Shown here: positions 17,888 to 26,434 of the stretch, piece after piece | How positions within the stretch are numbered: the stretch's first letter is position 1 | Layout: every line of letters begins with the position of its first letter | Source of the DNA: an uncultured Clostridia bacterium | GTDB lineage: Bacteria > Bacillota > Clostridia > Oscillospirales > Oscillospiraceae | Length of the DNA: 49,794 nt | Direction of reading: 5' to 3' | NCBI GenBank assembly: GCA_947176425.1 | Contig: CAMWQV010000001.1 | Location: forward strand, 1 to 49,794 | The notes under the pieces: model-generated | The model's database searches: none | Seen by the model: only the letters and a program-made list of their open reading frames with translations | What the model was told of the DNA's origin: nothing | Translations under genes and position numbers: made by a program

Positions 17888-17937
17888 TAGCGTTCTCACC
17901 TCCTCCCCCGCGCCCTGCCTCATCAGGCGGGGCTTTT

Positions 17938-18174
17938 TCACGCGCTGCTTTGGCCTGTATCGGATCCTGCCGGATATCCAAAAAGATCATTTGGTGTAGC
18001 ATCCAGAGCGAGTGCGATAGCCATGACATCAACGTCTTTGATGATTCGTCTGCCGGTCATTAATGCACTGAACTGCTTTTCAGAGAATCCAGCTTTAGCG
18101 GCAACTGCTCGCTGTTTTAGCCCCTTATCAGCGATGATGCGTTTGGTGTTTGCAACAATTAAAGATGTTCCCAT
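17938..18174 (-). CDS. Cro-like HTH regulator
   Basis: 'IIADKGLKQRAVAAKAGFSEKQFSALMTGRRIIKDVDVMAIALALDATPNDLFGY'. Confidence 0.75.
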   Translation of the reverse strand: MGTSLIVANTKRIIADKGLKQRAVAAKAGFSEKQFSALMTGRRIIKDVDVMAIALALDATPNDLFGYPAGSDTGQSSA

Positions 18175-18231
18175 TTTGTCACCTCCATTCTATTGGGTTC
18201 TCTGAGGTATATGAATCTTGAACACGATCAC

Positions 18232-18260
18232 AGTATAGTATATAATTCTTGTTCTGTCAA
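18232..18260 (-). promoter_or_regulatory. putative early (cro-side) promoter
   Basis: Minus strand TTGACA-17-TATACT. Confidence 0.6.
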
Positions 18261-18292
18261 GACTTTTTTCTCAAATTCCTTGTACTTTTTTC

Positions 18293-18321
18293 TTGACGAA
18301 ATTGTATCTTTGTGCTTTAAT
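18293..18321 (+). promoter_or_regulatory. putative repressor promoter
   Basis: TTGACG-17-TTTAAT upstream of the cI-like gene. Confidence 0.5.
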
Positions 18322-18342
18322 TAGATTTAGGAGATGATTCTG

Positions 18343-18813
18343 ATGGCGATTGGGAAGAGAATTAAAGAAGCAAGGCTCAAAAAATCACTAACACAGGAAG
18401 AGCTTGCTAAAATAATCGGAGTGACTAAAGGCGCTATTGCCAACTATGAAAATAATACTAGTCACCCCAAAGAACCTGTCATGTATGCGCTTATTGATGC
18501 ACTCGGGGTTGATGCAAACTTTCTTTTTCAGGATTGTGTAAACATTTCACCAAAAGAAAAAGCCCCACTCTTTTCGAGTGAGGCAATGAAACTGGCAAAA
18601 GATTATGATGATCTGGATGAACACGGCCAGCGGATGCTCCGTCTGGTTGCAAACGAGGAAAAATCCCGTTACGCTGAACAGGCGCAGTCCAGCAAGGTTA
18701 TAAAGATTGCCGCCCGTGATGGACACTTTACAGAGATTCGCCTAACAGCTGATCAAATCAAGGGTTTGCAGGCATATATTGACCAGCTCCCCGAGCCTGG
18801 TGATGATTTATAA
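18343..18813 (+). CDS. CI/XRE-type phage repressor
   Basis: 'IGKRIKEARLKKSLTQEELAKIIGVTKGAIANYENNTSHPKEPVMYALIDALGVDANFLF'. Confidence 0.8.
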   Translation: MAIGKRIKEARLKKSLTQEELAKIIGVTKGAIANYENNTSHPKEPVMYALIDALGVDANFLFQDCVNISPKEKAPLFSSEAMKLAKDYDDLDEHGQRMLRLVANEEKSRYAEQAQSSKVIKIAARDGHFTEIRLTADQIKGLQAYIDQLPEPGDDL

Positions 18814-19362
18814 CTTATTTTCTTCTATGTAGGCTGCGAACTGCCGGTACACCTCCCGCTCCAATGGTGAGGAAAGAAATTTATTCCTTTTGTATAGCAC
18901 CTCCATCCGGTCCGCCCGGAACTGCGCCGCCTTATGGCTGATGCCGCACAGCGCCGCAATCTGTTCTGATGTTTTAGCCCCGCAGCCCCACAGGACGCAG
19001 GCCGGGGCGAGCAGTCGGCTTGCAAATACATTTGCCGCCTGCTCTATCGGGCTATCGTTTTGGCTTGGTTCCCGATTGACTAATTTATACTTTCCTACAT
19101 GACCCAGCAAAATATGTCCTAATTCATGTGCCGCAGTAAACCGCTGACGCGGCAATTGTATTTTACTGGATACCATAATTATCGGTGCGTTCTCTACTAT
19201 AAGGCTCTTTCCGTCGTTTTCATCCGCCGGCACATAGAGTTTAATTGTAATGCCCAGCGTTTTGCAAATCCTCCCTATTTGTATCGGCAATTTTTTAATA
19301 TTTTGGTCAATCAGCAGCTTCCATGTTGCGTCTCTTGCATTTTGATAGTCTATAAAGCGCAT
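18808..19362 (-). CDS. ImmA/IrrE-family metallopeptidase
   Basis: 'RQRFTAAHELGHILLGH' HExxH motif. Confidence 0.85.
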   Translation of the reverse strand: MRFIDYQNARDATWKLLIDQNIKKLPIQIGRICKTLGITIKLYVPADENDGKSLIVENAPIIMVSSKIQLPRQRFTAAHELGHILLGHVGKYKLVNREPSQNDSPIEQAANVFASRLLAPACVLWGCGAKTSEQIAALCGISHKAAQFRADRMEVLYKRNKFLSSPLEREVYRQFAAYIEENKL

Positions 19363-19596
19363 AGCAAAACACCTCCACAGAAGATTGTAGAGGTGCGCTC
19401 CTTGAATGTCTGCAAGTAAATGTTGGTATCTTAGTACGATTCTAAGTGGCGAGATTTATTACAATCAAGTTTGTTGCCTTGAATCCAATACTATGTATTT
19501 GCACATAACGGATTATAGCATACTATCCTGTCGAAAAGACAGGGAATCAAGTAATTCTTAGCACATTATTGAAACCTTTGATAGGGGGAATGAAAA

Positions 19597-20589
19597 GTGA
19601 GGAAATTAGCAATTATCTTAGTTTGCATATTGCTCCTTGCCGGATGCAACAATAATGAGGGGAGCAACAGTGTACTGCAGGATGAGCCTTCCACCAGCGT
19701 ATCAAATGTTCCGGGGAATTATGACGGAGAACTTACACTCGATTTTTCGTTTGGGACACGCACTGGTGTTTATTCTGGTGAGATTGATGATAACGGACTT
19801 CCAAATGGTCAAGGCAAATTTACATCCGAAAACTCAACTGGCGAAACTTGGACATATGAGGGAGACTGGGTTGCTGGGCATTGGGAAGGGAATGGTATAG
19901 CTAATTGGGCAAGTGGACAGAGATATACTGGAACATTCTCAAACGATGTACAAGTGGGAGATGGGCGGTTAGATTACCCTGATGGATCATATTTTGAAGG
20001 AACATTTACAGATAATTCAAATGCAACTGGGTTCGTTTATGAGAAAAATTGTCGTTTTTACGCTAAAATAATCGATGACACACTTGTTATTGGAGGGGTA
20101 TGGGGAACAGGTGAATTTGGTGAAGCGTCAGATACTGAGTCTGGGAGCCAGTCCACTTTTGACATGAATCATTACATAGAAATGGTTCGTGAATTTCACA
20201 CTCATGTAGCCACCAACACGCTTGCCCTTGGGAGCATGGGAGTTTGGGAAACAGAGTTTTTAGAAAACCTTGGTCGTACATCAGATGACATGATCGAGAA
20301 AGCATATGATTGGTTAGAGAAAAGTTCAGATTATACAAAAGACGGGGTAATGGCGGAGGATCAAGCTATCATTGACTGTTTTTCGGCTATTGTAACAGCA
20401 ACGACCAGTGATGAGGTTGATGATCTGTTCCTTCTGGTGAAGACCGAATATGATTGTTATGTCTCCCTTTATTCAACGGTAACGGAAATACCATTCTCAG
20501 TTTCTGCCTTTGGACGCGAGATACTGGATAATCTTAATGCTCTAAACGATAGTCTGACTGCTCTAAATGATTATTTTGGGCTTGGCTAA
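19597..20589 (+). CDS. MORN-repeat lipoprotein (cargo)
   Basis: Signal/lipobox 'ILVCILLLAGC'; YSGEIDDNGLPNGQGKF / YEGDWVAGHWEGNGIANW / YTGTFSNDVQVGDGRLDYPDGSYFEGTF repeats. Confidence 0.75.
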   Translation: MRKLAIILVCILLLAGCNNNEGSNSVLQDEPSTSVSNVPGNYDGELTLDFSFGTRTGVYSGEIDDNGLPNGQGKFTSENSTGETWTYEGDWVAGHWEGNGIANWASGQRYTGTFSNDVQVGDGRLDYPDGSYFEGTFTDNSNATGFVYEKNCRFYAKIIDDTLVIGGVWGTGEFGEASDTESGSQSTFDMNHYIEMVREFHTHVATNTLALGSMGVWETEFLENLGRTSDDMIEKAYDWLEKSSDYTKDGVMAEDQAIIDCFSAIVTATTSDEVDDLFLLVKTEYDCYVSLYSTVTEIPFSVSAFGREILDNLNALNDSLTALNDYFGLG

Positions 20590-20612
20590 GGAGTCCAAAT
20601 AGGAGGTGCCGA

Positions 20613-20828
20613 ATGTCGCCACGAAAAAAATTTGCAGAAGTCACTGAGCGAATTGGCGTCATATATGCCCGATACTCCTCCCACAATCAAAAAGAGGAAA
20701 GTATAGAGCAGCAGGTCGAGGAATGTATGGCCTTCGCCTCACTTAACCACATCAAGATTATTCAGGTCTACTCTGACAAGGACCTCTTCGGCAAGACCGG
20801 CAATCGGTCTCAATTTCAAAGGAGATAG
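20613..20828 (+). pseudogene. serine recombinase N-terminal fragment
   Basis: 'RIGVIYARYSSHNQKEESIEQQVEECMAFA' ends after about 70 aa. Confidence 0.7.
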
Positions 20829-20835
20829 AATCTTT

Positions 20836-21573
20836 ATGCTGGATGGTAAGTTAGAATCATTTTTTAGTATTGGCGGGTTTGTGGTAGGTATATTAGGTAT
20901 TGTATTAGCTGTAGTTTTTTATTTGAAAGGGAAAAGCAAAAAAATACTAGCATACCGGATAAACTCAAATCATCAAATTAGATCATACCTTTCTGAAACT
21001 GTACCTGAACTCAAGATATTATTTAATAATAAACCCATTAGTGAGTTGACGCGCACAACCATTACATTTACTAACTCTGGAAATCAAACAATAACTTCTA
21101 ATGATTTTGCTGAACAGGGAAAATTAGTCATAAAGGCCTCTAAGTGTTTTCTTGACAATGAGGCCAATTTCTGGATCAACAAAGATAATAAAAATTCAGC
21201 AGTGTCTATTAAATTATTAGGAGAGAATTTATTATGGGTTTATTTCGATTTTTTAAAGGAAAAAGAGTCCGTTAAGGTGACTTTTTATCATGAAGGAAAT
21301 ATAGATATTTTAGGAGACCTCAAATCTGGAAAAATTTTGGAAAAGATGAATACTGAAGATATAATAATTTCGTTTTATTCGATATTAATTGCGATAATTA
21401 TCGTTTGCTTTGCATTATATTGGCTTTTTTCTCGTCTGTTCCCGATTGAAGGTTTTCAGTTTGCGCTCTCTGTGGTTATTGTTTCTGTATTTGTAGTGTG
21501 TTTAATATATCCTCTTATTTATTTTATTCGGTGGCTATTAAGTAAAATAACTTCAATATTCTCTCGAAAGTAG
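20836..21573 (+). CDS. membrane protein with TM helices at both ends, unknown cargo
   Basis: TM segments 'GGFVVGILGIVLAVVFYL' and 'ILIAIIIVCFALYWLF...ALSVVIVSVFVVCLIYPLIYF'; locally AT-rich. Confidence 0.6.
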   Translation: MLDGKLESFFSIGGFVVGILGIVLAVVFYLKGKSKKILAYRINSNHQIRSYLSETVPELKILFNNKPISELTRTTITFTNSGNQTITSNDFAEQGKLVIKASKCFLDNEANFWINKDNKNSAVSIKLLGENLLWVYFDFLKEKESVKVTFYHEGNIDILGDLKSGKILEKMNTEDIIISFYSILIAIIIVCFALYWLFSRLFPIEGFQFALSVVIVSVFVVCLIYPLIYFIRWLLSKITSIFSRK

Positions 21574-21596
21574 CTATTTAAAAATGAGGTACAATT

Positions 21597-22793
21597 ATGG
21601 CTCGACCGAAAAAACCGACCTATGGATTTGTCGCAAGCCGAGGCGAGTACAGAAAGCGGATCAAGGGGCCGGATGGACGGCGAATCTCTCTCTATGCCAA
21701 GACGCCGGAGGAGCTGACAGAGAAGATTGCCGCTGTCCAGCGGGAGATTGAGGAGGACACCTACCACCGGGAGAACCCCACCGTGGAGGAGTATGCCACC
21801 AAGTGGCTAACCATGCACGGCTCCCATGTCCGCACAACCACCCTTGTGGACTACACCTCCAAGGTGAAGATCTATATCATCGAGCCGCTGGGGAAAAAGT
21901 ACATGGCCGAGGTCACCCCGGACGATGTGAAGATGGCCATCGGTAAGGCCGCAGCGCAGTCAGCCTCGATTTACCGGGGCGTGCAGATGCTCTACAAGAT
22001 GATCTTCAGCTCGGCGCTGGAGAGCCATATCATAGACGAGTCGCCGTGCAAGAACCTCAACCCCAAAGGCGGCAAAACCCCGAAGGAAAAGAAGGCCCTC
22101 ACCGATGAGCAGGTCACCACCCTTTTGGACGCGGTTCGGGGGCTGCCGCCTTACCCATTTATCATGCTGTGCCTTTACTCTGGCCTGCGCCGGGAGGAAG
22201 CTCTTGCCCTCCAATGGGACAGCGTCTTCTTGGACGGGGATGCGCCGCACGTCGTCGTCTGCCGAGCTTGGCACACAGAGCACAACCGGCCGGTGATCCT
22301 GACCGACCTTAAGACAAAGGCTGCCAAGCGAACAATCCCCATCCCGCCCCAGCTGGTGGAGTGCTTGAAGGATGTCAAGGAGAAGTCCACCTCAGACTTC
22401 GTGATTGCCAACCGGGACGGTGCCGCTTTGTCGGACACACAGTGGCGCCGGGTGTGGGGGTATGTGCGAACTCGCACCGTCAGGGAGCGGACGTACTACC
22501 GCTATGTCAACGGCCAGAAGATCCCGCACACCGTGACACCTGTCTTGGGGGAGCGGGCAGCCCACAACAGCGATGTGGTGTACAGCATTGACTTCGAGGT
22601 GACGCCCCACCAGCTGCGGCATACCTATATCACGAACCTGCTCCTGGCTGGCGTCGATGTCAAGACGGTGCAAGTGCTGGCTGGCCATGAGCACGCCAAG
22701 ATCACGCTGGACATCTACGCACACCTGACCTACAACCAGCCGAAGGATCTGATCTCGAAGGTCAACCAGGCATTTGCGAACAATCCAAAATAG
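21597..22793 (+). CDS. int: tyrosine recombinase / phage integrase
   Basis: 'SGLRREEALALQWDSV...TPHQLRHTYITNLLLAGVDVKTVQVLAGHEHAKITLDIYAHLT'. Confidence 0.92.
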   Translation: MARPKKPTYGFVASRGEYRKRIKGPDGRRISLYAKTPEELTEKIAAVQREIEEDTYHRENPTVEEYATKWLTMHGSHVRTTTLVDYTSKVKIYIIEPLGKKYMAEVTPDDVKMAIGKAAAQSASIYRGVQMLYKMIFSSALESHIIDESPCKNLNPKGGKTPKEKKALTDEQVTTLLDAVRGLPPYPFIMLCLYSGLRREEALALQWDSVFLDGDAPHVVVCRAWHTEHNRPVILTDLKTKAAKRTIPIPPQLVECLKDVKEKSTSDFVIANRDGAALSDTQWRRVWGYVRTRTVRERTYYRYVNGQKIPHTVTPVLGERAAHNSDVVYSIDFEVTPHQLRHTYITNLLLAGVDVKTVQVLAGHEHAKITLDIYAHLTYNQPKDLISKVNQAFANNPK

Positions 22794-22802
22794 CAGTTTT
22801 TA

Positions 22803-23085
22803 GGGTGCATACCGGGGTGCATTCCTAAAGCAAACCCGCAAAACACTTGAAAATAGGCGGTTTTTCTGGACAAAGCGCAAGAAGTACGGCCTCAAAGCCG
22901 CCCGTCGTGCGCCTCAGTTCTCCAAGCGTTGATATTCCTGCAAAACCCCGGAGCCGCAACGGTTCCGGGGTTTTTTCATGTAGCAAAGTCTGACAAAATG
23001 GAGCCAAGAAAAACAAAAATAATTGGGGTGCATCCGGGGTGCATTGGCCTTAAAACTGAGTTTTGGGGTGCATAGATGGGTGCAT
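22803..23085. other. putative attP (paired GGGTGCAT arm-type repeats flanking an rpsI 3'-end core)
   Basis: GGGTGCAT at 22803, 22815, 23026, 23037, 23066 and 23078; core 22876-22932 encodes RKKYGLKAARRAPQFSKR-stop. Confidence 0.75.
22946..22976 (+). terminator. intrinsic terminator after the rpsI-like 3' end
   Basis: CCCCGGAGCCGcaaCGGTTCCGGGG followed by TTTTTT. Confidence 0.75.
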
Positions 23086-23314
23086 TCAGGCTCCCAGTTT
23101 TTAACAAATTCAGCAGGTCTCCCGTGCTATACTCCGGCCATAAGGAGAGCGGCTTGATTAGGATTCAATGTCCATCGGGCTTGGCGGGCCTGGATGGGCG
23201 CGGGGGCTGTATATGGACAGAAAAGCAGAGAGGCCCGGCACGGCCTCCCTGCTCCAATAGAATATGCCCCTGCTCTCCCCTCCCCGGACGCTCAAGTGTC
23301 CGGGGCTTCTTCGG

Positions 23315-23857
23315 TCACTGCAATGCCGGGCGGTCGAACAAGCTCATTTGCCCAGGTATCTGCTTGGCAAGCGTGGATGGGACGGGAAAGCCCACAGCAG
23401 AATATGTCTCTTTAATCATGCCGCACACATCCTGCGGGGTGCTTCCAGCGTCCAGCATGGCCCGGCGGGTAACGGAAATCAACCGGGCAAGGCCGCTCAG
23501 GGATACACCCTCCGGAAGCGTGAGCCGCTGAGGTGTGGTCAGTTCCTTTCGCATTTCCTCAAAGGCGGTCACATAGGCCGCCGTGAACAACACGCCCTTC
23601 TTTCCCGTCATCTTGTTGGCAATCATGTCGCAGCCCTTTTTGGTGATGAGGAAGTTGGGGTATGTCCGGTTTTGACCATCGGTATAGGTACTCTCAATGA
23701 AAAAATCGATCTGGGCGATTTCGCCCTGGTCTAAATATTCGCAGTAAGAGCGAATAGTTTTCAACAATGCGTTGTGCTCTCGCTCCACCATCACAGCCAC
23801 ATCCCGGCTGTCAATAACCTTCTTGCCATGGAAGTTGTAAGCTTTCAGTTCGTTCAT
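23315..23857 (-). CDS. Rha-family phage regulatory protein
   Basis: 'VIDSRDVAVMVEREHNALLKTIRSYCEYL...NFLITKKGCDMIANKMTGKKGVLFTAAYVTAFEEM'. Confidence 0.8.
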   Translation of the reverse strand: MNELKAYNFHGKKVIDSRDVAVMVEREHNALLKTIRSYCEYLDQGEIAQIDFFIESTYTDGQNRTYPNFLITKKGCDMIANKMTGKKGVLFTAAYVTAFEEMRKELTTPQRLTLPEGVSLSGLARLISVTRRAMLDAGSTPQDVCGMIKETYSAVGFPVPSTLAKQIPGQMSLFDRPALQ

Positions 23858-24146
23858 GTTCACACTCCCTTTCAATATCAGTTCCAGTTGTTCAGAATAC
23901 CCCGCGCTTCTGTCGTCTCGGGTTGACCGCCACCGCTTTATAAGAAACTTGGTGCGCCGAATGCGTCACTTCTCCATTCCGTGGATACTCAGTCTGGTTA
24001 TTCAGTTGTCGGTACTTGCGCAAATACATAGCCTTGGCGCCAGGGCTTTTATTTATTTTGTTATTTTCGCTTTTTGTATTCTTTAGGTAGGAGGGTTTCC
24101 CCTCCTACCCTTATTCGATCAGATTGCTAATTTCGTATCATGTTAC

Positions 24147-24359
24147 TTAGGCCCACCGCCGCCGGTAAGCCTTGATTTCTGGTCTGGCCTGGCGGGTAGC
24201 CCGCGCCAGGTACTCGGCGATGGCCTCATCGGTGATCCAGACCTTGCAACTGGGTTTCCGCTGTATGTAGGCCAGTCGGCCGGCGCTCCGCTCCTGATCC
24301 AGCAGGTCAACGGATATTCCCAGCTTTGCCGCTGCCTCTTTACGGGTCATCAGCGTCAT
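24147..24359 (-). CDS. excisionase-like HTH protein, copy 2
   Basis: Strongly similar to 16640-16861 ('MTLMTRKEAAAKLGISVDLLDQERSAGRLAYIQRKPSCKVWITDEAIAEYLARATRQARPE'). Confidence 0.65.
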   Translation of the reverse strand: MTLMTRKEAAAKLGISVDLLDQERSAGRLAYIQRKPSCKVWITDEAIAEYLARATRQARPEIKAYRRRWA

Positions 24360-24372
24360 TTGAAATTCCTCC

Positions 24373-24475
24373 TTGAAAATCCAAGGAAGGTCTGATAGAA
24401 TGGATTTATCAAACCTCCTTGGTTTGGTGGCGAAGCAATCCGTGCATGTGGAAGTGGGCGGGTTGCTTCTTATTT
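24373..24475 (+). ncRNA. putative small plus-strand RNA unit, family copy A
   Basis: TTGAAA-17-TAGAAT, hairpin 24381-24422 and a terminator-like AAGCAATCC...GGGTTGCTT followed by a T-rich tract; shares about 45 bp with 43877-43930. Confidence 0.4.
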
Positions 24476-24655
24476 TTTGCCCGTTAATTCGCAGTAAAGG
24501 CGATTTACCATTTCTTCCAAAAGGATAGTTTGGGTTTTTCCGGTCAGTTCAGAACATTTTCGCAGACGATCAACGGTTTTCTCTGTAGCTCTTAATGCTA
24601 TCCGCTTGTTTTTTGGTTCCTCTCCTGTGATTGGGCGTCCAGTCCGTGGACTCAA
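24470..24655 (-). CDS. ribbon-helix-helix-like regulator
   Basis: 'NKRIALRATEKTVDRLRKCSELTGKTQTILLEEMVNRLYCEL'; TTG start with SD AGGAGGTG. Confidence 0.55.
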   Translation of the reverse strand: MSPRTGRPITGEEPKNKRIALRATEKTVDRLRKCSELTGKTQTILLEEMVNRLYCELTGKK

Positions 24656-24673
24656 ATTTACACCTCCTTTTAC

Positions 24674-24703
24674 GGCTAGCCATATATTAACATGAGGCTA
24701 GCC
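24674..24703 (-). promoter_or_regulatory. promoter with paired GGCTAGCC operators
   Basis: GGCTAGCCATA at 24674 and 24696 (22-bp spacing), overlapping minus-strand TTGACT-17-TAATAT. Confidence 0.6.
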
Positions 24704-24832
24704 ATAAGTCAAGAGTTTTTTGAAAAAATTTTCCGCTCATTTCTGAGCGGAGCTTTCTAATCCTATGGACATATGTAATTCCTCTGTCTTAACTTACATA
24801 CGCCCAAAAGGAAAAAAGTTTTTTAAAAACCA

Positions 24833-24861
24833 TTGACACGTGTGTTTATACGTGTTATAAT
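24833..24861 (+). promoter_or_regulatory. hicA promoter, system 1
   Basis: TTGACA-17-TATAAT; spacer carries ACACGTGT...ACGTGT inverted elements. Confidence 0.75.
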
Positions 24862-24886
24862 ACTGACAGTTAAGAGAGGTGGTCAA

Positions 24887-25084
24887 ATGAAAAGCTATTC
24901 CTCCCGAGAGGTTATCCAGATACTCATAGCAGATGGTTGGTATGAAATCGCTTGTGTCGGTGACCACCACCAATTCAAGCATCCGACCAAACCCGGAAAA
25001 GTAACTGTGACACATCCTCGAAAAGACATTCCCCTCCGAACACTAAAAAGCATAGAACGGCAAGCGGGGCTGAAATTCCAGTAA
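24887..25084 (+). CDS. hicA: HicA-family toxin, system 1
   Basis: 'MKSYSSREVIQILIADGWYEIACVGDHHQFKHPTKPGKVTVTHPRKDIPLRTLKSIERQAGL'. Confidence 0.85.
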   Translation: MKSYSSREVIQILIADGWYEIACVGDHHQFKHPTKPGKVTVTHPRKDIPLRTLKSIERQAGLKFQ

Positions 25085-25118
25085 GCCCCGCCCTCTATGA
25101 CAGAAAGGAGTTTCATAA

Positions 25119-25526
25119 ATGTATCCTAACAACTACGAATTTCCCGCTTTTTTCTATTATGACGATGATGGGATTTCGATTGAATTTCCCGACCTTCCCG
25201 GTTGTCTGCCTTATGCGCAAACCTCGGAGGAGGCATTTCACAATGCGAAAGAGGCTCTTGGACTGCATTTATTCGGTATGGAGCAAGATGGTGACACCAT
25301 TCCTTCTCCCACCCCCGTCAAGGAACTGCGGCCCGATGACGGGGCGGTCATCGCTATGGTCGAAGTGTTTATGCCCTCCGTCCGTGACCGAATCAACAAG
25401 AAAACGGTCAAAAAGACCTTGACTCTACCCGCTTGGCTAAACCGCGAAGCGGAGGCCGCTAATGTAAACTTTTCTCTAATTCTGCAAGAAAGTCTAAAGC
25501 GGTATCTTGGAAAGGCCGGGGAGTAA
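25119..25526 (+). CDS. hicB: HicB-family antitoxin, system 1
   Basis: 'FYYDDDGISIEFPDLPGCLPYAQTSEEAFHNAKEALGLHL' plus C-terminal RHH-like region. Confidence 0.85.
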   Translation: MYPNNYEFPAFFYYDDDGISIEFPDLPGCLPYAQTSEEAFHNAKEALGLHLFGMEQDGDTIPSPTPVKELRPDDGAVIAMVEVFMPSVRDRINKKTVKKTLTLPAWLNREAEAANVNFSLILQESLKRYLGKAGE

Positions 25527-25661
25527 TCCCTGGCCTCTTTCATTTTGTCCAGCCGCCCGGAGACGGGCGGGCGCTCATGGGTATACCCCATCGGCACCGG
25601 GGGAGTCAACCGCCGCCCTGTTTATTATATACAGCACCTTGGAAACCGAACAGAGAACGGC

Positions 25662-25685
25662 AAATTCCCAGACGTTTGGGATTTT
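25662..25685. repeat. 24-bp near-palindrome, copy 3 (AAATTCCCAGACGTTTGGGATTTT)
   Basis: Read directly. Confidence 0.9.
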
Positions 25686-25842
25686 CGTCGCCCCGGGGTA
25701 TGAAGAAAACCCCGATACCGGAAATCCGGCATCGGGGCTATGTGAGCTCTATTTGCAGAGGACGGGGACGTGCGGCCCGCTCCCGGGGCGATTCCCGTCG
25801 CTGACAGCCTCTCCACAGGATGCCAGCGACGGGGACAAGATT

Positions 25843-26415
25843 TTATATTACCGGGGTCACCCCGCCCTCCACAGGGCTGTCAGCGTCTCCCACGGGGTTC
25901 ACATGGACAGCGGTGGTTTGGGCGATGGCGGCGGCAGTAGCTGCGGCGGTGACAGCGGCCACACTGGTCACGTCGGGAGCCTCGCTCAGTTCAGCGGTGA
26001 TAGGTTCCCCCAGGGTGATAATCTCGGACCGCTGCTTCTGCGCCCGGACCTCGGCCTCGATCTTGGTTTCCAGATAGGCGTCAAGATCGCCGTAGATTTC
26101 AGCCAGGACGCTTTTTGCGGACTCGGAGAGTAGCGCCAGCGTTTTATCCTTGGACTTCTGCAGTGCTTCCAGCTGGGCCTTCTTGTCGAAAACGCCACTC
26201 TTCTTCAGCGCATCCACATAGGTCTGGCTGGTGTAGGTAACAGCGGTGGCGACCGCCTCCGTTACTTCAGCCAGCAACTCCTTCGTGGTCAGGCTGTCCG
26301 TCTGCGCCCTGATCTGCTTGGACTTCCGCCGAAGGAACTGCACAAGGTATGCCGCACAGACAGGGATGGCGGCGGTGGCAACCGCCTGGAGCAGGGTGGA
26401 CAGGAATTCGTTCAT
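25843..26415 (-). CDS. LLH-type phage holin
   Basis: Start MNEFLSTLLQAVATAAIPVCAAYLVQFLRRKSKQ; single TM then 'ATAVTYTSQTYVDALKKSGVFDKKAQLEAL'. Confidence 0.7.
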   Translation of the reverse strand: MNEFLSTLLQAVATAAIPVCAAYLVQFLRRKSKQIRAQTDSLTTKELLAEVTEAVATAVTYTSQTYVDALKKSGVFDKKAQLEALQKSKDKTLALLSESAKSVLAEIYGDLDAYLETKIEAEVRAQKQRSEIITLGEPITAELSEAPDVTSVAAVTAAATAAAIAQTTAVHVNPVGDADSPVEGGVTPVI

Positions 26416-26434
26416 GATATTTACCTCCTTATTT

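Noticed and set aside
22876-22932. A real rpsI gene in the window
   Set aside because: Only the last ~18 codons plus stop are present; fits an att core, not a functional S9 gene.
23101-23310. Fifth small RNA unit (TGCTATACT and CCCCGGAC...GTCCGGGG)
   Set aside because: No good -35 at proper spacing and a weak U-tract; not strong enough to list.
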